Positions 57,222 through 64,000 of a stretch of 64,000 nucleotides of DNA are shown piece after piece. Position numbers and translations under genes: made by a program. The notes beneath the pieces were generated by a model that made no database searches, was not told where the DNA came from, and saw only the letters and a list, made by a program, of their open reading frames with translations. Source of the stretch: Roseateles_E cavernae (GTDB lineage: Bacteria; Pseudomonadota; Gammaproteobacteria; Burkholderiales; Burkholderiaceae_C); assembly GCF_040187885.1 (NCBI RefSeq), contig NZ_JBDPLH010000004.1, forward strand, positions 248,001-312,000, read 5' to 3'. The stretch's first letter is position 1; the number at the start of each line of letters is the position of its first letter.

Positions 57222-59738
57222 TCACCAATCCTCCCTCACCGCCTGCACCGCATCGACCCTGCCGGCCTTGGCGAAGCTCGCCCAGGCGGTCAGCAGCGAG
57301 GCGGCGATCACCGCCAGCAGCAGCGCGGCCAGGCGGGCGGTGGGCAGGCTCAATTCCATGCTCCAGTGAAAGCTCTGCGGGTTGACCACCCAGACCAGCA
57401 CCGCGCTGACGCCCAGGCCCAGGGCCAGGCCGGCGAGGGCGCCGGCTGCGGTGAATAGCCCCGTCTCCAGCACCAGCAGGCGCTGCAGCTGGGCCTGGGT
57501 GAAGCCCAGATGGCGCAGCAGGCCGAACTCGCGTTTGCGCGCCAGCAACTGAGCCGACAGGCTGGCGGCGATGCCGAACAGGCCCAGGCCCAGCGCCACC
57601 GCCTGCAACCAGTAGGTGACCGCGAAGCTGCGATCGAACAGGCGCAGCGACAGCGCCAGCAGCTCGCCGGTGGCGGCCAGCTCCAGATCGGCCGGGTCGG
57701 CGGCCAGCGCGCGCAGCCTGGCCTGGGCCTGCACGGGGTCAGAACCCGGCGCCAGCCACAGCGACAGCTCGGTGATGCGGTTGTCACCGCTCCAGCGCTG
57801 GTAGTCGGCCAGCGACATCAGCAGCGCGCCGCTCTGGCGGCTGTAGTCGCGCCAGACGCCGCGCACGAAGAACTGCAGGGTCGGCGGCGCCGCTGAGCCG
57901 GGGCTCAGGCTCAGTGCCAGCCGCGCGCCGGGCCGCAGCGCCTGCTGGTCGCGCATCGCCTCGTTGATGTAGACGGGCATCAAATCCGGCGCCGGCGGCT
58001 CGGCCAGCGGCCCGACCAGCGGCAGCCGGTTCTCGTCGCGGATGGCGCGTGCCAGCAGGCTCAGCTCGGTCTGATCGCCGGCCCAGGCGCGGCGGCTGCG
58101 CTGCGGGGCCAGGTCTTGCGCCAGGCCGCTGGCGCGCACCGCCTCGATGAAGTCCGGTGCCAGCGGCGCCTCGCGAAGGCTGCTGCGCAGATAGAGGTCG
58201 GCCGGCAGCATCTGGCGCAGCCAGTCCTGCAGCGAGGCACGGAAGCTGTGCACCATCACCAGCATCGCCACCGACAGCGCCAGCGCCACCAGCACGCCGG
58301 CCAGCATCTGCGTGGCCGCGCCGGCCTGGTCGCGGGCGCGCTCCCTCAGCAGCATCAGACCGGCGCTGCGCCGGCCTGGCAGCAGCCGAGTCAGCAGGCG
58401 CACCAGGCCGGGCATGGCTGCGATGCCGCCCATCAGCAGGCAGAGCATGGCCAGATAGGCGGCCAGCGGCACGCCGCCAAACGGCGGCAACAGCGCCAGC
58501 AGCATGCCGGCCAGCAGCAGGGCCGGCGCCAGCCCGCGCGGCAACCGCGTCTGCAACTCGGTGCCCAGGCCCTTGAGTACCTGGGCCACCGCCATGCGCC
58601 GCACGGCCAAGGCCGGCAGCAGCGCGCTGAGCAGGCTGACCGCCAGCCCCAGGCCGCCGAACAACAGCATCTGCCAGGGCTCAAGCCGCAAGGCCGGCCC
58701 ATTGCCACTCAGCGGGCCGCCGAGCAGGCCGCTGCCCAGATCGCCCCCCAGCAGGCGCAGGCCCAGCGCGGCCAACCCGGCGCCCAGCGCCAGGCCCAGG
58801 CCGCTGCCCAGCAGGCCCAGCAGTGCGGCCTCGGCCAGCACCAGGCGCATGCGCTCGCGCGCGCTCATGCCCAGTACGCCAAGCAGCGCCAGCTGCGGCA
58901 GGCGCTGGGCCACCGACAGCGAGATCACCGCGAACACCAGAAAGCCGCCGGTGAACAAGGCCATCAGCGACAGCACGCCCAGGTTGACGCGGTAGGCGCG
59001 GGTCAGCCGCGCCATCTGGTCTTGCTCGTCCTGCGGCGCAGCGGCGACGCTGCCCTCGGGCAGGGTCAGGTCTTGAGTCTGTACCCCGGGCTGCAGCCGC
59101 AGCTCGATGCGGTCCAGCCGGCCGAGCCGGCCGAACAGGGCCTGGGCCGCCGCGATGTCCAGCACCGCCAGCGGTGCGCCGGGGGCGGCGACGCTGCCGG
59201 CCAGGCGCAGCTCGACATCGCGAGCCCGGCCATCCTCGCCCACCAGCCGCAGCCGCACGCTGAGCGGGCGCGGGCTGGGCAGGCGCCGCAGCGCCGCTTC
59301 GTTCAGGAAGAGGGCGTCCGGTGCCAGCAGCGACTGCAGGGCCTGGCCCTCGTCAAATGCCCGGGGCAGCAGGGCCGGATTGAACTGGGCGGTTTGCAAG
59401 GCATCCAGGCCGAGCAGGCGCAGGGCGAAGCGCCCCTCCGTCAAGACCTGGGCCTGTCCTTCGATCACCGGCGCGGCCTGCTGGACCTGGGGCGCTTGCA
59501 TCAGCCGCTCCAGCAGGGCCTCGTCCAGCGGCCGCCCGTCGCTGCCGCGCAGCAGCAGATCGGGCGTGCCCGCCAGGCTGCGCTGGGCCGCGCTGAACTC
59601 GGCCAGCGCCGAGCCGTTCAGCAGCTGCACGCCGAAAGCCAGGGCCACGCCCAGCGCGATCGCCAGCAAGGCCAGCAGCTGGCGGCCCCACTGGGCCTTC
59701 AGCGCCGGCCAGGACAGCGCGATCAGCCAGCGTGCCAT
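57222..59738 (-). CDS. FtsX-like ABC transporter permease (LolCE/AttF type)
   Basis: 838 residues, ten membrane helices in a 1+3+(2)+1+3 pattern with two FtsX domains and two large periplasmic regions. The text LLALLAIALGVALAFGVQLLNGSALAEF near the N-terminus is typical of the YbbP/AttF permeases that extract or move lipids/lipoproteins. ATG 59738 was chosen over a distant upstream open frame; it overlaps the ATPase gene by 16 bases. Confidence 0.9.
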   Translation of the reverse strand: MARWLIALSWPALKAQWGRQLLALLAIALGVALAFGVQLLNGSALAEFSAAQRSLAGTPDLLLRGSDGRPLDEALLERLMQAPQVQQAAPVIEGQAQVLTEGRFALRLLGLDALQTAQFNPALLPRAFDEGQALQSLLAPDALFLNEAALRRLPSPRPLSVRLRLVGEDGRARDVELRLAGSVAAPGAPLAVLDIAAAQALFGRLGRLDRIELRLQPGVQTQDLTLPEGSVAAAPQDEQDQMARLTRAYRVNLGVLSLMALFTGGFLVFAVISLSVAQRLPQLALLGVLGMSARERMRLVLAEAALLGLLGSGLGLALGAGLAALGLRLLGGDLGSGLLGGPLSGNGPALRLEPWQMLLFGGLGLAVSLLSALLPALAVRRMAVAQVLKGLGTELQTRLPRGLAPALLLAGMLLALLPPFGGVPLAAYLAMLCLLMGGIAAMPGLVRLLTRLLPGRRSAGLMLLRERARDQAGAATQMLAGVLVALALSVAMLVMVHSFRASLQDWLRQMLPADLYLRSSLREAPLAPDFIEAVRASGLAQDLAPQRSRRAWAGDQTELSLLARAIRDENRLPLVGPLAEPPAPDLMPVYINEAMRDQQALRPGARLALSLSPGSAAPPTLQFFVRGVWRDYSRQSGALLMSLADYQRWSGDNRITELSLWLAPGSDPVQAQARLRALAADPADLELAATGELLALSLRLFDRSFAVTYWLQAVALGLGLFGIAASLSAQLLARKREFGLLRHLGFTQAQLQRLLVLETGLFTAAGALAGLALGLGVSAVLVWVVNPQSFHWSMELSLPTARLAALLLAVIAASLLTAWASFAKAGRVDAVQAVREDW

Positions 59739-60388
59739 GGCTGCAGGCCGTGCTGATCGCTCATCAGCAGGCCGCGATCGGCGGCGGCGGCGGCGCGTTC
59801 GGAATGGGTCACCAGCAGGCAGGCCGCGCCCTCCTGCTTGCACTGCTGGCGCAGCAGGTCCAGCACCTGGGCGGCGTGACGCGGGTCCAGATTGCCGGTG
59901 GGCTCGTCGGCCAGCACCAGGGCCGGGCGGTGCACCAGCGCGCGGGCGATCGCGACACGCTGCAACTGCCCGCCGGAGAGCTGGCGCGGCAGGCGGGCAT
60001 CGAGCCCGTCCAGACCCACCGCCGCGAGCATCTGCCGCACGCGGCCGGCGTCGGGCGCACCGAGCAGCAGCAGCGGCAGGCCGACGTTGTCGGCCACCGT
60101 CAGATGCGGCAGCAGATGGAAGGCCTGGAACACAAAGCCCAGATGGCGGCGGCGCAGCAAGGCCTGGGCCTGCTCGGGCAGCGCGGCGATGTCCTGGCCG
60201 GCCAGCAAGACCTGACCCTGATCGAGCCGGTCCAGGCCGGCCAGGCAGTTCAGCAGGGTGGACTTGCCGCAGCCCGATTCGCCCAGCAGCGCCACCAGCT
60301 CGCCGGCCTGCAGGCGCAGCTCGATGCCGGCGAACACGGGGGTGTCGCCGTAGCGCTTGGCCAGGCCGCGGGCCTCAAGGACCGCCAT
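59723..60388 (-). CDS. ABC transporter ATP-binding protein (LolD/MacB type)
   Basis: 221 residues. Walker A GESGCGKST, FVFQAFHLLPHLTV, signature LSGGQLQR, Walker B LVLADEPTGNLD, switch VTHSE. The LADEPTGNLD text is characteristic of LolD/MacB/FtsE ATPases, which work with FtsX-type permeases, here the following gene. It overlaps miaA by 14 bases at its start. Confidence 0.93.
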   Translation of the reverse strand: MAVLEARGLAKRYGDTPVFAGIELRLQAGELVALLGESGCGKSTLLNCLAGLDRLDQGQVLLAGQDIAALPEQAQALLRRRHLGFVFQAFHLLPHLTVADNVGLPLLLLGAPDAGRVRQMLAAVGLDGLDARLPRQLSGGQLQRVAIARALVHRPALVLADEPTGNLDPRHAAQVLDLLRQQCKQEGAACLLVTHSERAAAAADRGLLMSDQHGLQPWHAG

Positions 60389-61310
60389 CGTGGAGCAGCC
60401 GGTACACGGCGGCCAGCAGATGCAGCGGTGCCTCGGGCGACTCGCAGGCGATCACCTGGCGCTGCGGCATGCTGCGCAGCCAGGTGTGCTGGCGCTTGGC
60501 CAGCTGCCGGGTCGCGGCGATGCCGCGCTCGGGCAGGGTCTTCATGTCGCCAGCGTCCAGGGCCTCCCAGACCTGGCGGTAGCCGACGCAGCGCATGGCA
60601 GGCAGGCCCAGATGCAGATCGCCGCGCGCGCGCAGGCGCTCGACCTCGGCGATCAGGCCCTGCGCCAGCATCTGCTCGAAGCGCTGCGCCAGGCGCTGAT
60701 GCAGCCAGGCGCGGTCGCTGGGCTCCAGCGACAGCAGCGGCCAGTCGACGCCGGCGCTGCGTTCCTGCTCGGCATGCAATTGGGACAAGGGCTTGCCCGC
60801 CAGATGCCAGACCTCCAGCGCGCGCTGGATGCGCTGCGAGTCGCCGGGCGCCAGGCGGGCCGCAGTGACCGGGTCGACCTCGGCCAGCTTCGCATGCATG
60901 GCCGGCCAGCCGATCGCGGCGGCCTCGGCATCGAGCCGGGTGCGCAGGGCCTCATCACCCTGCGGCAGGGTCGAAAGGCCATCGAACAAGGCCTTGAAAT
61001 AAAGCATGGTGCCGCCGACCAGCAGCGGCAGCTTGCCGCGCGCCAGGATCTCGGCGGCCAGGCGCTGCGCGTCCTTGGCGAACTGCGCGGCGCTGTAGCT
61101 GTCCAGCGGGTCGAGGATGTCGATCAGGTGGTGCGGCACGGCGGCCAGCTCGGCCGGCATGGGCTTGGCCGTGCCGATGTCCATGCCGCGATAGACCAGG
61201 GCCGAGTCGACGCTGATGATCTCGATAGGCAGCACCTCGGCCAGCGCCAGCGCGCCGGCGGTCTTGCCGCAGCCGGTCGGGCCGGCCAGGCAGATCGGGC
61301 TGAGCTTCAT
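60375..61310 (-). CDS. miaA: tRNA dimethylallyltransferase
   Basis: 311 residues. It transfers a dimethylallyl group to A37 of tRNAs reading U-starting codons. P-loop GPTGCGKTAGALALAE at the N-terminus, ISVDSALVYRGMDIGTAKP, VGGTMLYFKALFDGL and QRIQRALEVW are all conserved. ATG 61310 overlaps the MFS gene stop by four bases. The order mutL, then MFS, then miaA is common in Burkholderiales. Confidence 0.96.
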   Translation of the reverse strand: MKLSPICLAGPTGCGKTAGALALAEVLPIEIISVDSALVYRGMDIGTAKPMPAELAAVPHHLIDILDPLDSYSAAQFAKDAQRLAAEILARGKLPLLVGGTMLYFKALFDGLSTLPQGDEALRTRLDAEAAAIGWPAMHAKLAEVDPVTAARLAPGDSQRIQRALEVWHLAGKPLSQLHAEQERSAGVDWPLLSLEPSDRAWLHQRLAQRFEQMLAQGLIAEVERLRARGDLHLGLPAMRCVGYRQVWEALDAGDMKTLPERGIAATRQLAKRQHTWLRSMPQRQVIACESPEAPLHLLAAVYRLLHDGGP

Positions 61311-62527
61311 GCGGGCACCACCGGCCGCAAATGCCGCTCCTGCGACTGCACCAGGGTCCAGCCGCAGAGGGCAGCGGCCAGGCCCAGCACCATCATGGTC
61401 GCGGCCATGGGCCGCACCGTGCCGTCCAGGCTCAGGCCCAGCCAGCCGCCCAGCGCGAAGGCCACCAGGGCCGAGGCGAAGCCCGACAGCGCCGCCGCCG
61501 CGCCGGCCTGCTTGGGGAAGGGGCCGACCGCGCCGGCCTGGCTGCAGGGCTGCAGCACGCCATGGCCCAGCATGACGAAGACATGCGGAATCATCAGCGC
61601 CCAGACCGAGGGCGGCCAGACCCAGGCGGCCAGGCCCAGGCCGCAGGCACCGATGAAGGTGAAGAAGGCGCCGCGCCGCACCGTGCGGGCCAGGCTCAGC
61701 CGCGCCAGCCAGCGCCGGCACAGCAGGGTGCCCAGCACATAGAGGCCGGCGCCCAGACCCACCAGCAGGCCGTAATGGCCGCGCGACAGGCCCAGCACCT
61801 CGATGAAGACAAAGGCCGAGGCCGCCAGAAAGGTGTAGAGCGTGCCGTAGGCCAGGCTGGTCAGCAGGGTGTAGGCGCGAAACGAGGGGTGGGCCAGCAC
61901 CAGGGCCCAGTTGGCCAGCAGGCGGCGCGGCCGCAGCGCCTCGGGGTCAGGTCTTGCAAGGCTCTCGGGGATACGCAATGCCACCAGGGCCAGCGCTGCC
62001 GCGCCGGCCAGCGCGATGGCCAGCAGGGCCCAGCGCCAGCCGAAGGCGCCCGCCAGCGCCCCGCCCAGCGGCGGCGCCAGCATCGCCAGCACACCGAGGC
62101 CGCCCAGGGCCCGCGCCATCACGCGAGCGCCCTGCTGCGGCTCGAACCAGTCGCGCAGCATCGCGCGCGCGCCGACCACGGCCGCAGCCAGGGCCAGGCC
62201 CTGCAGCGCGCGGCAGACCACCAGCAGCCAGATGTCGGCCGCCAGCGCGCCGGCCACCGCGGCCCCCGCATACAGCGCGAGGCCGGCCAGCAGCACCGGC
62301 CGGCGCCCGATGCGGTCGCTGAGCGGGCCCAGCAGCAGCTGGCCGAAGCCGAAGCTGAGCATCAGCGCCGACAGGGTCAGCTGGGTGGCCGCCATCGGCG
62401 CGGCCAGATCGGCGCGCAGCGCGGGCAGGGCCGGCAGGTAGAGATCGGTGCTGATCGGTTGCAGGCCCAGCAGCAGGGCCAGCGCGGCGATCTGCCAGCC
62501 CAGCGTCGGTGCGAGAGGCGTTTTCAA
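61307..62527 (-). CDS. MFS multidrug exporter, Bcr/CflA type
   Basis: 406 residues with 12 membrane helices. STDLYLPALPALRADL in helix 1 and the loop-2 motif GPLSDRIGRRPVLL define the Bcr/CflA drug-proton antiporters. The substrate is unknown. It starts four bases into the end of the pseudouridine synthase gene (ATGA overlap) and is coupled to miaA. Confidence 0.92.
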   Translation of the reverse strand: MKTPLAPTLGWQIAALALLLGLQPISTDLYLPALPALRADLAAPMAATQLTLSALMLSFGFGQLLLGPLSDRIGRRPVLLAGLALYAGAAVAGALAADIWLLVVCRALQGLALAAAVVGARAMLRDWFEPQQGARVMARALGGLGVLAMLAPPLGGALAGAFGWRWALLAIALAGAAALALVALRIPESLARPDPEALRPRRLLANWALVLAHPSFRAYTLLTSLAYGTLYTFLAASAFVFIEVLGLSRGHYGLLVGLGAGLYVLGTLLCRRWLARLSLARTVRRGAFFTFIGACGLGLAAWVWPPSVWALMIPHVFVMLGHGVLQPCSQAGAVGPFPKQAGAAAALSGFASALVAFALGGWLGLSLDGTVRPMAATMMVLGLAAALCGWTLVQSQERHLRPVVPA

Positions 62528-63837
62528 TCAAAGCGCTCCCAGGGCGACAGAAAGCGCCATTGCCCGGTCGGCAGATGGCCCAGATTGATGCGGCCGATGC
62601 GCACCCGCTTCAGGCCGACGACCTTGAGCCCGACCAGCTCGCACATGCGGCGGATCTGGCGCTTGCGGCCCTCGCGCAGCACGAAGCGCAGCTGGTCGTC
62701 ATTGATCCAGCTGACCTTGGCCGGCTTCAGTTGCACGCCGTCCAGCTCCAGCCCATGGTTCAGCAGGGCCAGGTCTTGCGCCGGGAAGCGCGCCATCGGC
62801 GCGCCTTCGCCGGCCAGCTCGACGCGCACCAGGTATTCCTTCTCGACCTTGGAGTCCTCGCCGATCAGCGTCTTGGCGACGCGGCCGTCCTGGGTCAGCA
62901 CCAGCAGGCCGGTCGAATCGATGTCCAGGCGGCCGGCGGGCGCCAGGCCACGGCTGTGGCCGATGTGGTATTTCAGGCCCGAGGGGTCTTCGCTCCATTG
63001 GTTGGCGCTCTTGATCAGCACCGAGGCCGGCTCATAGCCGTCCTCGGCCTGGCCGGAGACATAGCCGATCGGCTTGTTCAGCAAGATGGTGACCTGCTTG
63101 GCCTGCTCTTTGTGGGCACGCGGGTCGATTTCTATCTTCACGCCCGGCTGGACGCGCTGGCCCAGCACGGCCATCTTGCCGTCCACCCGCACCCAGCCCG
63201 CGCCTATCCACTCATCGGCCTCGCGCCGCGAGGCCATGCCCAGCGCGGTCATGTGCTTGGACAGGCGTTCGCCCTCGCTGCTCGGGTCGCGGTAGTTGTC
63301 GTCGTCATCGTCGTCGTCCCGGTGACGCGGCGCCGGGCGCAGCGGGAAGGCACGCGGCTCTGGCGGGCGGATGTTGGGGCGCGGACCGGTGGCGCGGCGC
63401 TGGTCGCGGCGCGGCTCCTGGCGGTCTTCCTGACGGGCCTCCGGGCGCTGCTCATAGCGCTGCGGCTCATGGCGCGGATCGCGCCGGCTCGGCTCACCGG
63501 CAAACTCGGGCCGGGGGCCGCGCACGGGGCGGTCCTGGCGTTCGTAGGGCGGCTGTGCGCCTTCGCTGCGGCGTTGCGGGCGACGGTCCTCGAAGCGCGG
63601 GGCATCGTCGCGGCGCGGCGGCCGGGCCGCAGCTGGGCGTTGCTGCTGCTGAGCTTCCTCGGCGGCACGGCGCTGCTCGAAAGCGGCCTGGCGTTCGGCG
63701 CGTTCGGTCTGGGCCGCCGCCAAGCTCTGGCGCGGGCGCGAGACGCCCTTGCCGCGCAAGGGACCGCGGCGCTCGCCCTCGGGTTTGTCGACGGCGCCGG
63801 GTTTGTTGTTCTTTTTGTTCAGTTTCAATGTGGCCAT
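62524..63837 (-). CDS. rluF: RluF-like 23S rRNA pseudouridine synthase with long disordered N-terminus
   Basis: 437 residues. Residues 1-190 are an Arg/Pro/Gln/Glu-rich tail ending in a run of seven aspartates; then an S4 domain (ERLSKHMTALGMASRREADEWI) and the catalytic domain with PAGRLDIDSTGLLVLTQDG (Asp nucleophile) and EKEYLVRV, closer to RluF than RluB. It modifies uridine in 23S rRNA (position 2604 in E. coli). The start is ATG 63837 (GGAG 5 bases upstream), not the GTG at 63840. The tail is unusual. Confidence 0.85.
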   Translation of the reverse strand: MATLKLNKKNNKPGAVDKPEGERRGPLRGKGVSRPRQSLAAAQTERAERQAAFEQRRAAEEAQQQQRPAAARPPRRDDAPRFEDRRPQRRSEGAQPPYERQDRPVRGPRPEFAGEPSRRDPRHEPQRYEQRPEARQEDRQEPRRDQRRATGPRPNIRPPEPRAFPLRPAPRHRDDDDDDDNYRDPSSEGERLSKHMTALGMASRREADEWIGAGWVRVDGKMAVLGQRVQPGVKIEIDPRAHKEQAKQVTILLNKPIGYVSGQAEDGYEPASVLIKSANQWSEDPSGLKYHIGHSRGLAPAGRLDIDSTGLLVLTQDGRVAKTLIGEDSKVEKEYLVRVELAGEGAPMARFPAQDLALLNHGLELDGVQLKPAKVSWINDDQLRFVLREGRKRQIRRMCELVGLKVVGLKRVRIGRINLGHLPTGQWRFLSPWERFD

Positions 63838-63870
63838 CACGGCTCCTTCGGGGTGGCGGTCGGCTGCGTA

Positions 63871-64000
63871 TCAGCGACCGCGCAAAAACAGCGCATCGAG
63901 CTCGCGCATGGTCAGCTGGCGCCAGGTCGGGCGACCATGATTGCACTGATCGGCACGCTCGGTGCGCTCCATATCGCGCAGCAGGGCATTCATCTCGTCC
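63871..64000 (-). CDS. mutL: DNA mismatch repair protein MutL, C-terminal end (5' part outside window)
   Basis: The last 42 residues of a gene running off the right edge. They contain DQCNHGRPT followed by RELDALFLRGR and stop; the C-x-H-G-R-P motif is the conserved C-terminal dimerisation segment of MutL. It lies 33 bases before the rluF-like gene, and miaA is three genes on, a common Burkholderiales order. Confidence 0.93.
   Translation of the reverse strand, partial: DEMNALLRDMERTERADQCNHGRPTWRQLTMRELDALFLRGR

Noticed and set aside
1..64000. tRNA, rRNA, CRISPR arrays or insertion sequences
   Set aside because: No cloverleaf-like sequence, rRNA block, regularly spaced repeat array or transposase frame was found on reading both strands.

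Overview
The window is about 64 kb of high-GC DNA (CTG/GCC/GGC-rich codons, GTG starts, many 1-17 base gene overlaps) that looks like a chromosome of a betaproteobacterium in the order Burkholderiales, probably near Roseateles/Pelomonas/Rubrivivax. The grounds are the mutL-(rluF-like)-MFS-miaA order, the czcI-C-B-A metal efflux operon, the SiaABCD signalling operon and the DUF3014/DUF6279 proteins. The genus is inferred, not shown. I see no rRNA, tRNA, CRISPR array or transposase.

Layout. 1-2404: end of a polar amino acid ABC transporter (binding protein cut by the window edge, two permeases, ATPase). 2559-5585: a SiaABCD-type operon (PP2C phosphatase, anti-sigma-like kinase, STAS-like switch protein, diguanylate cyclase). 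5592-7729: eutBC, ethanolamine ammonia-lyase. 7813-15419: a small protein, two LysR regulators, an NAD-dependent epimerase/dehydratase, a beta-propeller protein and three uncharacterised proteins. 15534-25777: hybrid histidine kinase, S9 peptidase, an OhrR-type regulator with a chloroperoxidase-like hydrolase that share a matching operator, YnfA, a lipoprotein, a cystathionine-synthase-family enzyme, an M48-like metalloprotease and DUF1801. 26500-31369: a three-gene SMC/condensin-like operon (kleisin, KITE-like, SMC ATPase) without a nuclease gene. 31438-35851: a cobalamin riboswitch followed by a TonB receptor, a PepSY membrane protein and a [2Fe-2S] thioredoxin-like ferredoxin.

36653-39282 is a foreign-looking, lower-GC segment that I read as an integrase-less integron cassette array (CALIN). 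Three attC-like sites of 57-58 bp each lie directly 3' of a minus-strand gene: a small lipoprotein, a 506-residue P-loop ATPase with a possible nuclease-like C-terminus, and a HEAT-repeat-like protein. This array and the SMC operon are the strongest candidates for undescribed biology, plausibly defence against mobile DNA.

39504-47255 holds a tandem FKBP prolyl isomerase, gluQ, a LysR/pirin divergent pair, DUF599, an MsbA-like exporter and a chemoreceptor with a FliA-like promoter. 47280-54155 is a Czc-type RND heavy-metal efflux operon with two extra periplasmic proteins. 54263-60388 has a membrane diguanylate cyclase and an Att/Lol-like ABC export cluster (ATPase, FtsX permease, CPBP protease, AttH/CrtC-like protein). 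60375-64000 is miaA, an MFS exporter, an RluF-like pseudouridine synthase and the 3' end of mutL.

A 13-mer, GG(T/C)CAGGTCTTGC, recurs about ten times on both strands and is not explained by any annotated feature. The only stretch over 300 bases without a gene is 31370-31817, which is the riboswitch leader.
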